Source: Akkermansiaceae bacterium (GTDB lineage Bacteria; Verrucomicrobiota; Verrucomicrobiia; Verrucomicrobiales; Akkermansiaceae). Taken from it: a stretch of DNA of 64,000 bases. Shown here piece by piece: positions 44,475-53,550 of the stretch; within the stretch, counting starts at the first letter, position 1; every line of letters starts with the position of its first letter. The notes beneath the pieces were generated by a model that had not been told where the DNA came from, did no database searches, and worked only from the letters and a program-made list of their open reading frames with translations. Location of the stretch: contig CAJJBQ010000001.1 in NCBI GenBank assembly GCA_905182405.1, forward strand, positions 372,001 through 436,000. Direction: 5' to 3'. Made by a program: the position numbers and the translations under genes.

Positions 44475-46067
44475 CTAGTCCTGAGCAGGGATCATCTTCT
44501 GCGAGGCCAGCCATTCCAGGGAGCCACTTTGCCAGGCATCCCACATTGGACCCTTGTATCCGTCTAGTCCGTGGTCACCGGACGGTAGTTCGAGGTAGTG
44601 TGTCGCGACATTCTTCGCTTTTAATGCTTCGTGAAACATCTTGCTGTTCTCGGCGGACACGATCCGATCGTCTAGGGCGTGAGTAAGATAGGTGGGCGAT
44701 GATTGCGCTGTCACTTGCTTCTCATTGGAGAACAACTCCACGCTCTTTGCCGAGGGAGATTCCCCAAGGAGATTCCGTGTCGATCCGCCATGACCTTTGT
44801 CACCCATCGAGATCACGGGATACACCAGCACGGCAAAATCAGGGCGAGAACTAACCCGCTCAATCGGATCCGTCGCATCACCCTTACCCGCATCAAAATG
44901 TGTTGCCGCAGTCGAGGCGAGATGTCCGCCGGCAGAGAAACCGATGATCCCGATACGCTTGGGATGACAACCCCAGGCCTCGCCTTTCGAGCGGACGATA
45001 CGAATCGCGCGCTGTGCATCGAGTAGGGGAACAAACTGGCGTCCGCGAGGAAGACGGTATTCGAGCACGATCCCGGTGACGCCATGTTTGTTGAGCCACT
45101 TCGCAATTCCATGGCCTTCCGCTCCGGTCACCAGTCCCCCGTATCCACCACCGGGACAGATGATTGCCGAGGCCCCGTTCGCATTGGCCGGGCGATGAAT
45201 GGTGATGACAGGCTTGGCGGACTCGAACGTTCCATCGCCGATTGGCGCTTGGTCGGACCAGAGCATGACACGCTCTGGCGCGAGAGGCTTGTCAGCCATC
45301 AACTTATCGAGAGTCGGTGCCACGGCCTGCGCCCAGGCTTCCGCACCGGCCGGACTGGGATGCAGTAAGTCCCACATCAAGTCCGTATTGATTTTTCCAT
45401 CTTTACGCTGAAAGACGTGGTTCACATCGAGCCAGAAAACCTGCTTGCCGTCTGCCAGTTTCTTGGTGAGTTCCCCTGCACGGCGGCAGGTTTCGATACA
45501 TTGCGTTGAGGAATTAAAGGCGGGTGGACTCACTCCCTTTTCGCCATCACCTCCACGCGGAAAAATTCTAAGAACAAGAATTTTGGTCGTTGGGTGTCGC
45601 TCCTTGATGAGATCGACAATCGCTTTGGTTCCGGCAAAGATCTCCTCGGCAGTGTGCACTTTCTTAAAGTGCCGGTCGTCGCTGTTGTTCGTCCCAATCA
45701 GGATCATCGCGACCTTGGGGGAGCGCGCAAAGTCGAGTTCGCCATTTTGGAGGTTCCAGAGAATCTGTTCGGTGCGAAAGCCATTGTGTCCGAGATTGAT
45801 GGCATTGCGTGAGGCGAAGTGTTTCTTCCAGACTTCCTTCATCGGTTCATACTTTCCGCCAAGTTCGCCCACGGTGTGGGTGATCGAGTCGCCAATGAGG
45901 GCCAGATCGTAATTGCCGCTCTTAACTTCCGTGACCTTCTCAGTATGCCGACTGCTCGGCGACGGTTTGGGGAAATCGGCGTCGCCAAGCTTGGGGGCCG
46001 CGATAGCCCACCCCGAACAGAGAACTATCAACACGGAGAAAGAGCGAAGGGTCGAGTGCATCATCAC
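44475..46067 (-). CDS. Bifunctional esterase: SGNH hydrolase fused to alpha/beta hydrolase
   Basis: The 530-residue protein has a Sec signal (STLRSFSVLIVLCSGWAIAA). Residues about 50-260 form an SGNH/GDSL hydrolase: DLALIGDSITHT with nucleophile S61, INLGHNGFRTEQ, MILIGTNNSDD and the Asp-His block DLLHPSPAGAEAWA. Residues about 270-525 form an alpha/beta hydrolase of the BD-FAE/acetyl-xylan-esterase type: SAIICPGGGYGGLV, RIGIIGFSAGGHLAST (nucleophile near 380), YLTHALDDRIVSAENS and ELPSGDHGLDGY. Both sets of catalytic residues appear complete. The two domains probably remove different acyl groups from one glycan; that is inference from the fusion. It is encoded alone on the minus strand. Confidence 0.9.
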   Translation of the reverse strand: MMMHSTLRSFSVLIVLCSGWAIAAPKLGDADFPKPSPSSRHTEKVTEVKSGNYDLALIGDSITHTVGELGGKYEPMKEVWKKHFASRNAINLGHNGFRTEQILWNLQNGELDFARSPKVAMILIGTNNSDDRHFKKVHTAEEIFAGTKAIVDLIKERHPTTKILVLRIFPRGGDGEKGVSPPAFNSSTQCIETCRRAGELTKKLADGKQVFWLDVNHVFQRKDGKINTDLMWDLLHPSPAGAEAWAQAVAPTLDKLMADKPLAPERVMLWSDQAPIGDGTFESAKPVITIHRPANANGASAIICPGGGYGGLVTGAEGHGIAKWLNKHGVTGIVLEYRLPRGRQFVPLLDAQRAIRIVRSKGEAWGCHPKRIGIIGFSAGGHLASTAATHFDAGKGDATDPIERVSSRPDFAVLVYPVISMGDKGHGGSTRNLLGESPSAKSVELFSNEKQVTAQSSPTYLTHALDDRIVSAENSKMFHEALKAKNVATHYLELPSGDHGLDGYKGPMWDAWQSGSLEWLASQKMIPAQD

Positions 46068-46127
46068 GACGGCAGACTAGATATCCTCTACGCACACCGC
46101 AACTCCCCAACCGCCTTTCCGGATGAT

Positions 46128-46186
46128 TACTAAAATTTGCTTTTCGGGTGGATCGCTTGAGGGGGCCGTTGAAGAGAGCGGAGAGG
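46128..46186 (+). repeat. Dispersed intergenic repeat, copy R5
   Basis: The stretch follows the pattern TACTAAAATTTGCTTTTCGG, then a G-rich segment with CCGTTGAAG and a purine-rich end. It is closest to the copy at 53773-53833 and more distant from 56689-56753. It lies 15 bases after the stop of the regulator relic on the minus strand. Confidence 0.45.
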
Positions 46187-46200
46187 TGAGAAACTCCGCA

Positions 46201-46380
46201 TCAGATCTGTAAGCGATAGCCTTGGCAGCGCACGGTGAGGATGTGGCGCGGGTTTGCGAGATCGATTTCGATCTTCTGGCGCAGGGTGAGAATGAAATTA
46301 TCGACGGTGCGGGTGCTCGGGTAGTGTTTCTTTGGCACTGAGATGGTGAAGCGCTTGGGCGAGGGCTTCTTTTTGATTCC
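46201..46380 (-). pseudogene. Remnant of an OmpR/PhoB-type response-regulator DNA-binding domain
   Basis: The minus-strand frame ending at the TGA at 46203-46201 reads [20 protein letters not shown] and [20 protein letters not shown] then LQI. This matches the C-terminal winged helix of OmpR/PhoB regulators, where [19 protein letters not shown] and NPRHIxTVxGxGYR are highly conserved. The recognition helix and wing are present, but the first half of the domain and the receiver domain are gone; upstream sequence in this frame is not recognisable. It is a gene end left behind by a deletion. Confidence 0.6.
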
Positions 46381-46642
46381 CCGTTACGAGAGCGAAACAA
46401 GGGTGGAGGCTGAGCGTTCTCATGATGGAGAAATCAAAGCGGATTTTGGCGAATGTCATCGATGACAAAAATTTTGACAGTTTTTCCGTTTTAGGAACGT
46501 CTCAAAATGAGCCGGCGCTTCGACGCCCGCTACAGGATACAAACCCAAAACAGCTAGCCCGCTCCAGGAGGATTTCCTTTGCGATACGGATCTGCATCCC
46601 CATACTTCGCATCACGTTAGTGAAATTTTACCAAAGAAGAAT

Positions 46643-47410
46643 ATGAAATCCACCCTCATCCTAATCGCCGCCTCGATCGCCTTCGCCGCAGCCGACGAAA
46701 ATAAGAACCACATCGGCGTCGGTGCCAAACCCGAAGCGGGTGCCGAAGTCATTATCGACGGCTCGCGCAAAATGCTCGATGAAAAATGGACTTACTGGAA
46801 GGGCCCACGCTTCAGCTCTTCGCTGCCGATCAAATGGAAGATCGTTGACGACCCGGTCGATGAGGGCACCGCCGTTCAGACTGATGACCCGGCCGCCAAG
46901 GGCGGAAAATACGGCACCGCCGATATCGTCACCAAAAAGAAATACCGCGACTTCCGCCTGCACATCGAATTCCTGATCCCCAACAAAGGCGGCAACAGCG
47001 GGGTGTATCTGCAGAACCGCTACGAGATCCAGGTGCTCGACGGCGACAAGACGAAACACGGGATGGCCGCGGTGATCAACGAGACACCGTCGCCCTACCA
47101 CGCATACAACGGTCTCGGCAAATGGAACGCCTACGACATCGTCTTTCGCGCGGCGCGATTCAAAGACGGAAAGCTGAGCGAGAAAGCCAAGGTCTCGATG
47201 TATTTCAATGGAAAGAAAGTGCACACCAACATCACCATTAACCAAGTCTGGGGCGGTAAGAACTCCGGCCTGGACGGAGGTAACGACGGCGGCAAAGGTA
47301 TCACTGATGTGCCCGGCGGACTCAAACTGCAATGCGAAGGCCACGACGTGCGCTACCGCAACGCCTGGATCAAAGAGCTGAAATTAAAAGACGCCGACAT
47401 CGATTTCTAG
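46643..47410 (+). CDS. Exported DUF1080 (3-keto-glycoside hydrolase family) protein
   Basis: The 255-residue protein has a Sec signal (MKSTLILIAASIAFAAA). DUF1080 blocks include KWKIVDDPVDEGTAVQ, DIVTKKKYRDFRLHIEFLIP, NKGGNSGVYLQNRYEIQVLD, GKWNAYDIVFRAARF and KLQCEGHDVRYRNAWIKELK. Characterised DUF1080 enzymes cleave 3-keto-glycosides, and others only bind sugars. The gene ends 41 bases inside the convergent PL14-like frame. Codons end mostly in C, as in the 29.7-33.9 kb block. With the esterases to either side it could act on partly deacylated oligosaccharides, which is inference. Confidence 0.9.
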   Translation: MKSTLILIAASIAFAAADENKNHIGVGAKPEAGAEVIIDGSRKMLDEKWTYWKGPRFSSSLPIKWKIVDDPVDEGTAVQTDDPAAKGGKYGTADIVTKKKYRDFRLHIEFLIPNKGGNSGVYLQNRYEIQVLDGDKTKHGMAAVINETPSPYHAYNGLGKWNAYDIVFRAARFKDGKLSEKAKVSMYFNGKKVHTNITINQVWGGKNSGLDGGNDGGKGITDVPGGLKLQCEGHDVRYRNAWIKELKLKDADIDF

Positions 47411-48335
47411 GAGCCCTCCGCACCATCGGCGCCCTGCTCGCCAGCTGTGGCGTGGATGGTGTCCTGTCGTGACGCGGAGATTGTCCTACCAAAGATTTTA
47501 TTCTACCAATCTCATTCACTTCCTCACCTTCACCGATTCCAATCGGTTTCCGCGAGATCACGACCTCGTCGAGGTAGATATGATGATTCTTCTCAGCGGC
47601 CTTGGACCCGCCGTGATACAGATTGAACCAGATCAGTTCGATCTTCAGTTTGTCGGTGTCGCGCATACGCACATCTGATTTTTCGAACGCGGGTTTGCCA
47701 TCGATCCACGCTCGTAAAATACCGTCGTTCTTCCCCGGCGTGTTCATTTTTTCGTATTGTTCGATGCAGTACCAGCGTTTGTTCTCCAGCAGTCCCCGGT
47801 CCTCGATATCCCAGCGCCAGTGCGAACCATACTTGCCCTTCATGTCCGCGTGGTAGCAGTAAAACCCAACCGGTATCTTGCCGTCTTTCCGGGTAAGAAA
47901 TAATCCGCGCGCAGACCAGCCATCGTCACCGCTGACCGGCCGACCTCCCCAACCAGCGCGCCCATAGGTTCCGCCAAACCCAGGGAGCTTGCCACCGGCC
48001 TTGGGATCCCAATCATTCCCGAGTCGCAGGTAGTAGCGGAAGTAAATCTCCTCGGGTTCGCTGCCGGTTTGCTTTTTAAACCGATACGCTAGGCTGGTGC
48101 CATAGTTGTTTCCCTCAGCAATCTTGATGCGCAGGGCCTTGCCCCGGTGAGCAGTAAACTTGTTGTCCGGATCCTTGGCGACGATTTGGGTATTTCTCGC
48201 AGCGGCATCGAGCCCCCAATCTTTGAACCAAGTGTCACTTTCAAAGTCCGAGTGAAAGACAACCTCCGATTCCGCACCAGAAACGAGCGCGGTCAAGAAG
48301 GCAAAGCAGAGACCGGGAGATAAATACTTTTTCAT
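47370..48335 (-). CDS. PL14-like polysaccharide lyase, C-terminus probably altered
   Basis: The 321-residue product has a Sec signal (KKYLSPGLCFAFLTALVSGA) and a jelly-roll domain resembling polysaccharide lyase family 14 (alginate or glucuronan lyases): EIYFRYYLRLGNDWDPKAGG, KLPGFGGTYGRAGWGGRPVS, GLFLTRKDGKIPVGFYCYHA and KIELIWFNLYHGGSKAAEKN. After the domain's usual end (HHIYLDEVVISRKPIG) about 50 residues follow that are Arg- and Pro-rich and are partly antisense to the DUF1080 gene, so the natural stop was probably lost and the frame reads into the neighbour. Lyase identity is likely, substrate unknown. Confidence 0.75.
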   Translation of the reverse strand: MKKYLSPGLCFAFLTALVSGAESEVVFHSDFESDTWFKDWGLDAAARNTQIVAKDPDNKFTAHRGKALRIKIAEGNNYGTSLAYRFKKQTGSEPEEIYFRYYLRLGNDWDPKAGGKLPGFGGTYGRAGWGGRPVSGDDGWSARGLFLTRKDGKIPVGFYCYHADMKGKYGSHWRWDIEDRGLLENKRWYCIEQYEKMNTPGKNDGILRAWIDGKPAFEKSDVRMRDTDKLKIELIWFNLYHGGSKAAEKNHHIYLDEVVISRKPIGIGEGEEVNEIGRIKSLVGQSPRHDRTPSTPQLASRAPMVRRAPRNRCRRLLISAL

Positions 48336-48504
48336 GGAAAAAGCAGACTATCGAAATTGGTAACAACTCTCAACCCCACTTCGGGGCGGGCGATCGGCCT
48401 GTTCGCGCATGGGATTAGTGATCCGTCTGTCCACGCGATCCGGTGGAGAGATGAAATTGCCCATTGAGTCCGGAGCCGTTTGGGAATGTAATACAGACTT
48501 CGAT

Positions 48505-50553
48505 ATGAAACTGCTCACCCTTCTCCTTACCTTTGTATCCGCTGCGTCGATTCTCTCCGCCGCCCCACGAGCTTTGCCGGAGGGCAAGCTGCCGGATGAC
48601 AAGCGCCTCGCTGATCTCAAGGATTTGAATGGCTACTTTCCTTTCACGCCGCCGACTACGAAGAAGGAGTGGGCGCAACGATCGGAGAAACTCCGCCATG
48701 CGCTCATGGTGTCAGTGGGCTTGTTCCCCGAGCCCGATCGAACTCCACTTCATCCGGTGATCCATGGTAAGATCGATTGTGGTGATTTCACGGTCGAGAA
48801 AGTTTACTTCGAAACACGCCCTGGTTTTTTCCTCACCGGAAATCTCTACCGACCCAAGGAAGGGAGCGAAAAGCGGCCCGGAGTGCTGTGTCCGCATGGG
48901 CATTGGGATGAGGCGCGCTTCTACGATGCGGGTGAGGCGAGCGTGAAGAATCAGATCAAGGAGGGAGCCGAGGCGGTGCTCGAAATGGGACGCAATCCCA
49001 TCCAGGCCCGTTGTGTTGGACTAGCTCGACTCGGTTGCACCGTCCTGCAATACGACATGCTTGGTTATTGCGATAACGACCAGATTTCCTATCAACTAGC
49101 GCATCGCTTCGCAAAGCAGCGGCCCGAAATGATCAGCGAAAAGAACTGGGGTCTCTACACGCCCCAGGCGGAGTCGCATTTACAGAGCATCATGATGTTG
49201 CAGACCTGGAACTCGATGCGGGCCATCGATTTTCTCCAGGGCCTCGACGATGTCGATCCCGAGCGTATCGCAGTGACGGGAGCGAGCGGGGGAGGGACCC
49301 AGACTTTTGTGATCTCCGCGCTCGATCCGCGGGTGAAGGTCTCGATGCCAGCCGTGATGGTTTCGACCGCGATGCAGGGCGGATGCACCTGCGAGAACTC
49401 CACCCTCATGCGCGTGACGGACGGTAATATCGCCTTTGCGGCCTTATTTGCGCCCAAGCCGCTCGGCCTCACCGCCGCGAACGATTGGACCAAGGAAATG
49501 GCGATAAAAGGATTTCCGGAATTGAAGAAGACCTACGAGGTTTTGGGGGCATCGGACAAGGTCATGCTGCACGACCGCACCGAGTTTGGGCACAACTACA
49601 ACCTGCCCTCACGACAGGCCATGTATCGCTGGTTCAACAAGCACCTCGACCTGGGATCAGGAAAACCGGACGTGGAGCAAGCACACAAACGGCTGACGGA
49701 AAAGGACCTCACGGTGTGGAATGACAAGCACCCGAAGCCGAAAGGTGGGGACGACTTTGAGCGCACGTTGCTGGCGGCGTTGATGGAGGATTCCGCCAAG
49801 AAGGTCGCTGCCGATCCAGAGGTGGCACGGCGTGGCTGGGAGGTTGTCCTCGATTCGAAGCTGAAAGACGCGGGGAAGGTCGAGTGGCAGTTGGTGAGTA
49901 AGAAGGATCGCGGGAGTTACCTCGAGATGCCGGGTCTTCACAATAATTCAACCTACAACGAGCAGGTCCCGGTGGTGTGGCTTTATCCGAAAGGAAAATG
50001 GAATAAGCGTGCGGTGATCTGGCTGAGCCCGGACGGGAAAGCCGGACTTTACGATCAGAATGGAGAACCGCGGGCCGAGGTGAAGAAGCTGCTCGCAGAC
50101 GGAAACTCGGTGTGTGGAATGGATCTTTTTCTGCAGGGCGAGTTTGTGGCGGATGGCAAGGCGGTGAGCGAGACGCGCCGGGTCAAGAATCCGCGTGAGT
50201 CCGCCGCTTACACCCTCGGTTACAATCGGCCTCTCTTTGTGCAACGGCTTCACGATGTGCTCAGCACGATCACGATGATTCGGAATGATCAGCAAGGTGC
50301 GGAGAAGATCGATCTCGTGGGACTGAAGGGAGCTGGTCACTGGGCGGCCGCTGTCAACTTCGCGGCTGGTGATGCCCTCGATCGTGTCGTGATCGAAACC
50401 GGGGGATTCGAGTTTATCAAGGTGAAGAGCATCCGGGATCCGGATCTCCTGCCCGGTGCCGCGAAATACGGAGACATGGGTGGATTGATCAAACTGGCTC
50501 CGAAAGCGCCGTGGGTGGTCGATCAGAAAGGACTTCCGGACTGGTTGAAATAG
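48505..50553 (+). CDS. Exported alpha/beta hydrolase (acetyl-xylan-esterase-like)
   Basis: From the ATG at 48505 the product has 682 residues with a Sec signal (MKLLTLLLTFVSAASILSAA); the longer frame from 48409 adds no signal. The hydrolase core shows RPGVLCPHGHWDEARFYD, GLARLGCTVLQYDMLGYCDN, ERIAVTGASGGGTQTFVISA with the nucleophile Ser, and DKVMLHDRTEFGHNYNLPSR with a likely catalytic His. A second half (about 450-682) looks like a degenerate alpha/beta domain (VVWLYPKGKWNKRAVIWLSP, EKIDLVGLKGAGHWAAAVNF). This large two-part form is common in PVC genomes. Deacetylation of glycans is likely by family; specificity is unknown. Confidence 0.85.
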   Translation: MKLLTLLLTFVSAASILSAAPRALPEGKLPDDKRLADLKDLNGYFPFTPPTTKKEWAQRSEKLRHALMVSVGLFPEPDRTPLHPVIHGKIDCGDFTVEKVYFETRPGFFLTGNLYRPKEGSEKRPGVLCPHGHWDEARFYDAGEASVKNQIKEGAEAVLEMGRNPIQARCVGLARLGCTVLQYDMLGYCDNDQISYQLAHRFAKQRPEMISEKNWGLYTPQAESHLQSIMMLQTWNSMRAIDFLQGLDDVDPERIAVTGASGGGTQTFVISALDPRVKVSMPAVMVSTAMQGGCTCENSTLMRVTDGNIAFAALFAPKPLGLTAANDWTKEMAIKGFPELKKTYEVLGASDKVMLHDRTEFGHNYNLPSRQAMYRWFNKHLDLGSGKPDVEQAHKRLTEKDLTVWNDKHPKPKGGDDFERTLLAALMEDSAKKVAADPEVARRGWEVVLDSKLKDAGKVEWQLVSKKDRGSYLEMPGLHNNSTYNEQVPVVWLYPKGKWNKRAVIWLSPDGKAGLYDQNGEPRAEVKKLLADGNSVCGMDLFLQGEFVADGKAVSETRRVKNPRESAAYTLGYNRPLFVQRLHDVLSTITMIRNDQQGAEKIDLVGLKGAGHWAAAVNFAAGDALDRVVIETGGFEFIKVKSIRDPDLLPGAAKYGDMGGLIKLAPKAPWVVDQKGLPDWLK

Positions 50554-50583
50554 GATCGCGAACTGGCTCGCAAGAGCGCCACC

Positions 50584-51792
50584 TTACCGCGTCATCACCT
50601 CACTGCTTGCCACCGCCTTACGCTCATCGGTGACCTCGACGTAATAGGCGGTCGCGTCGTCCGGCGGGCCGTCGCCCTCGATGCGGTTGTCGGCCAGGCT
50701 GAGGTCTCGGGTCGTCCACGGACGAGTGCTGTTCTTCTTGTGCGGGCCAGTGGTGAAATGGAGGCGTGCGGTCAAAATTTTTGTGGAAGCCACCACCTTG
50801 GTGCTGATCTTCCCGTCTTTCAGTGCAGGTCGCGAGACGACGGGCATGGGAACTCCCTTCTTGAGATACTGGTCGGCGAAGACGAAGAACTCCGGGAAGT
50901 CGAAGAGGTGGCCGTGGCGCATCTTGAGTTGGATGCTGTAGTTTTTTTCGGTGCGAACGAGGGCGCAGGACTTGGCGTAGCTGTCCATCGGGTAAGCGAA
51001 ATCGTTCGTGCCGTTCAGGAAAGCCACCGGCATGCGAGCCGAGGCAAGATACTGTGATGGATCCCACAATTTGTGCCACTTGTCGGATTGCGCTGCGCTC
51101 ATCTTGCCGAATTCGGAATCCGTCCAGGCGCTATTATCACGCAGGAATCCGCATCCGTAGACCGGCATCGCGAACTTGAAGCGTGAATCGAGGCCTGCCA
51201 CGATGCAGGTAAGGTAGCCGCCCCAACTGATCCCGGTCACGCCGGTGCGCTCGATATCGACCTCTTTGAAACTGCGGACCAGCGAGTGCGCCAGGAGGAC
51301 GTTTGCCACGGCATGATACGACCATTGGTTCTCGAGAGGCTCGTCGATCGTGGCAAATTTCTGCTCGTGGCCTTGTTCCGGCCCGCCGTCTGGCAAGCGC
51401 TTACCATCGGGGCCGCGGCCCGAATGGTCCATCGCGATCGCGGCATAGCCGCGCTTCGCCCAGAGTTCGACCCATTGGGAAAAGGCCTTTCCGCCGCCGC
51501 CGTGTACCAGGACAAGGGTGGGGAACTTACCAGACTTGTCCGCTTTGATACCGAAGCTTGTGGGTGATGCGTAGTAGGCAAAGACGCTGGTGGGTTTCCC
51601 CTTGTAAGACAGCCCGCGATAGGTGAGCGACTTCACCGGGCTGTCTTCCTTCAACCACTTGTGAGTCGGAGTCTTGGATAATGCCGCCACGTCCCACGGA
51701 GTGGAGACAGGCAGTGGCAGCGGCTCGGCCGCGCGAGTAGGGAGTCCGGAGAGGAGAATCAGGACCAGAATGACATTGACGAATTTGATCAC
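50584..51792 (-). CDS. Exported alpha/beta hydrolase (dienelactone hydrolase/AXE1-like)
   Basis: A GTG at 51792 begins a good signal peptide (VIKFVNVILVLILLSGLPTR) and gives 402 residues; the open frame reaches back to 51948 without a signal. The core contains FPTLVLVHGGGGKAFSQWVE, YAAIAMDHSGRGPDGKRLPD, ERTGVTGISWGGYLTCIVAG with the Ser nucleophile in GISWGG, PVAFLNGTNDFAYPMDSYAK with the acid Asp, and MRHGHLFDFPEF with the catalytic His. The last 90 residues form a small beta-rich domain (ISTKVVASTKILTARLHFTT). This PVC esterase family is often annotated as acetyl xylan esterase. It lies 228 bases downstream of the sialate esterase gene on the same strand. Confidence 0.85.
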   Translation of the reverse strand: MIKFVNVILVLILLSGLPTRAAEPLPLPVSTPWDVAALSKTPTHKWLKEDSPVKSLTYRGLSYKGKPTSVFAYYASPTSFGIKADKSGKFPTLVLVHGGGGKAFSQWVELWAKRGYAAIAMDHSGRGPDGKRLPDGGPEQGHEQKFATIDEPLENQWSYHAVANVLLAHSLVRSFKEVDIERTGVTGISWGGYLTCIVAGLDSRFKFAMPVYGCGFLRDNSAWTDSEFGKMSAAQSDKWHKLWDPSQYLASARMPVAFLNGTNDFAYPMDSYAKSCALVRTEKNYSIQLKMRHGHLFDFPEFFVFADQYLKKGVPMPVVSRPALKDGKISTKVVASTKILTARLHFTTGPHKKNSTRPWTTRDLSLADNRIEGDGPPDDATAYYVEVTDERKAVASSEVMTR

Positions 51793-52020
51793 ACCCGAGT
51801 GAACGGCCCCGGCCCCACGCCAGCAAGTCTGCAATGACATTTCCGAACACATCCGTGAGCCCGGCTTCATGGAAGTTATGGCGGATCGTGAGTTGGTCCT
51901 GATCGAGAAGATGCAGAATTTGGGTGTCATCGCAGAGTGGGGAAACATTCCTCCAACTTCTGCAGGGAGTGCTAAACCGCAAAACCCACCAATAAGGATA
52001 GTGACGGTGTTGCCAGGTGA

Positions 52021-53550
52021 CTACTTCTCTTCCGCCCACGGGAGCAGCTCCAGCTTTGAGCAGAATGGCGATGCCGGGAGGCCGGCTCGATTGTAGAGAT
52101 TCGCGTCGGTGGGCGCGCCGGCACAGGCATAGCGCACGGCGATCGGTTTCGCGGCAGAGTCACTTTTGACAATGACGGTGGAGCCGTCGATGGTCGCTTC
52201 TGCTGGATGCCACTGGCCAGCTTCGTCGGCCAATTCGAAATGTGCCAAGGCGCGATTTTTTGATGCGACCGGAGCATCGATTCCTTCCTTACGCGCGACC
52301 ATCAGACCGTCGCCAACGTGTTCGAAGCTCACCCGGATATGATCTCCTGCAATGTCTGCTGATTTGAACAGTGGGCCGCTGAAGGGCACCGGTTTTCCGT
52401 ATGATTTTGCGAGTGCCCAAATCGCGAGGCGCTTGCCGACGTCGACTTTGTTGGACGGATGGATGTCGCTATCGCGCAGGTCGATGGTTACCGCCATCCC
52501 GCTGTTCGGGATATCCAGACTGAGGCGCTGCTCTTCACGAAGCCGGACCCAGCCGACGGCGCTGGCGTTGAACGATGGAAGTTGGACGAAGTAGAACGGC
52601 AGTGCCTTCTGCTTCCAAGTGCGCCGCCAACCCTCGGCAAGCGCGCGCGTCTTGTGGCGGTAGTTGCGCGGATCTTCGCCCTTGCCGGCGTTCGATTCGC
52701 CCTGATACCAGATGATTCCCTTCAAGGCATACGGCGCGACCGGGGCGACCCTGGAATTGAAGATTCGACCTGGTCTTCCTGCTGTGTTGCGAATGAACAC
52801 ACCGCCTTCGATCTGCTTCAGTCTTTCCAGATCACCGGCCTCCGCCAGATCAAGAATGGGCTTCAGTATGGCGCTCTTTTCGAAATCTTCGGGGGGGATA
52901 AATCCTTCGATCGGTTTGCCGCCCCACGAGGCCTCGATGATCCCGATCGGGACTTTCAGCTGGTCGTGCAATTCTTTGGCGAAGAGGAAGGCAGCGGCGG
53001 ATTGGGCACGTCGGTTGGCTGGAGTGTCCAGTTGCCATGCTGCCGGGTCCGGGAGGTCAGCGAGCGGTTTTTCGGTATCCGCATTGCCGACCCGCAGGGT
53101 GCGGATGAGGCGGGGTTTTGGATCGGCGACCATTTCGCGGACGGCCTCGAGCTTGTTGGCGCACGACCCAAGGTTCATCTGCATGTTCGACTGCCCGCTG
53201 GCGTACCAGACCTCGCCGACGAGAAGATCGCGAATCTCGAGAGTCTTCGTTCCAGAAGTCACGGTCAGCCGGTTTCCGGTGGCGTGGGCTTTCAACGGAG
53301 CGAGCTCCAGCTTCCACTTACCGTGGTTTCCCGCGGTAATTATCTTGGTCTGACCGGCGAACTCGACTGTTACCGTGGCGCCGGGTTCGGCCACCCCCCA
53401 CACCGGGACCGGCACTCCCTGTTGCAGCACGCCGTGGTCAGAAAAAATCCTAGCGACGCGCAGTTCTTCACCGAGGCAGGGGAGCGATGGGATTAGCAGC
53501 AGGAGCAAGATCAGGCAGCCTGAACGTGGATTGGATTGTTTTGCGCTCAT
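52021..53550 (-). CDS. Sialate O-acetylesterase family protein
   Basis: The 509-residue protein has a Sec signal (GCLILLLLLIPSLPCLGEEL). The N-terminal beta domain (VPVPVWGVAEPGATVTVEFA) leads to the SASA-type SGNH core: VGEVWYASGQSNMQMNLG with the catalytic S121, PIGIIEASWGGKPIEGFIPP, KGIIWYQGESNAG and VTIDLRDSDIHPSNKVDVGK with the Asp-His pair, followed by the C-terminal PFSGPLFKSADIAGDHIRVS region. It removes O-acetyl groups from sialic acids or, in PVC bacteria, more probably from acetylated or sulfated plant and algal glycans. It is complete, unlike the SASA gene at 39.0 kb, and lies in the esterase cluster. Confidence 0.92.
   Translation of the reverse strand: MSAKQSNPRSGCLILLLLLIPSLPCLGEELRVARIFSDHGVLQQGVPVPVWGVAEPGATVTVEFAGQTKIITAGNHGKWKLELAPLKAHATGNRLTVTSGTKTLEIRDLLVGEVWYASGQSNMQMNLGSCANKLEAVREMVADPKPRLIRTLRVGNADTEKPLADLPDPAAWQLDTPANRRAQSAAAFLFAKELHDQLKVPIGIIEASWGGKPIEGFIPPEDFEKSAILKPILDLAEAGDLERLKQIEGGVFIRNTAGRPGRIFNSRVAPVAPYALKGIIWYQGESNAGKGEDPRNYRHKTRALAEGWRRTWKQKALPFYFVQLPSFNASAVGWVRLREEQRLSLDIPNSGMAVTIDLRDSDIHPSNKVDVGKRLAIWALAKSYGKPVPFSGPLFKSADIAGDHIRVSFEHVGDGLMVARKEGIDAPVASKNRALAHFELADEAGQWHPAEATIDGSTVIVKSDSAAKPIAVRYACAGAPTDANLYNRAGLPASPFCSKLELLPWAEEK

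Larger units (their letters stand above)
46068..46642. other. 575-base gap with a regulator remnant and an intergenic repeat
   Basis: It holds a repeat copy (46128-46186) and the relic of a response-regulator DNA-binding domain (46201-46380). Bases 46400-46642 show no gene or conserved structure. Confidence 0.5.

Noticed and set aside
51793..52020. Coding-like minus-strand stretch (QLTIRHNFHEAGLTDVFGNV) between the two esterase genes
   Set aside because: Possible gene remnant, but no family recognised and no start, so not listed as a feature.
52459..53496. 345-codon plus-strand frame opposite the sialate esterase
   Set aside because: Antisense shadow; the minus-strand product has the full SASA motif set.
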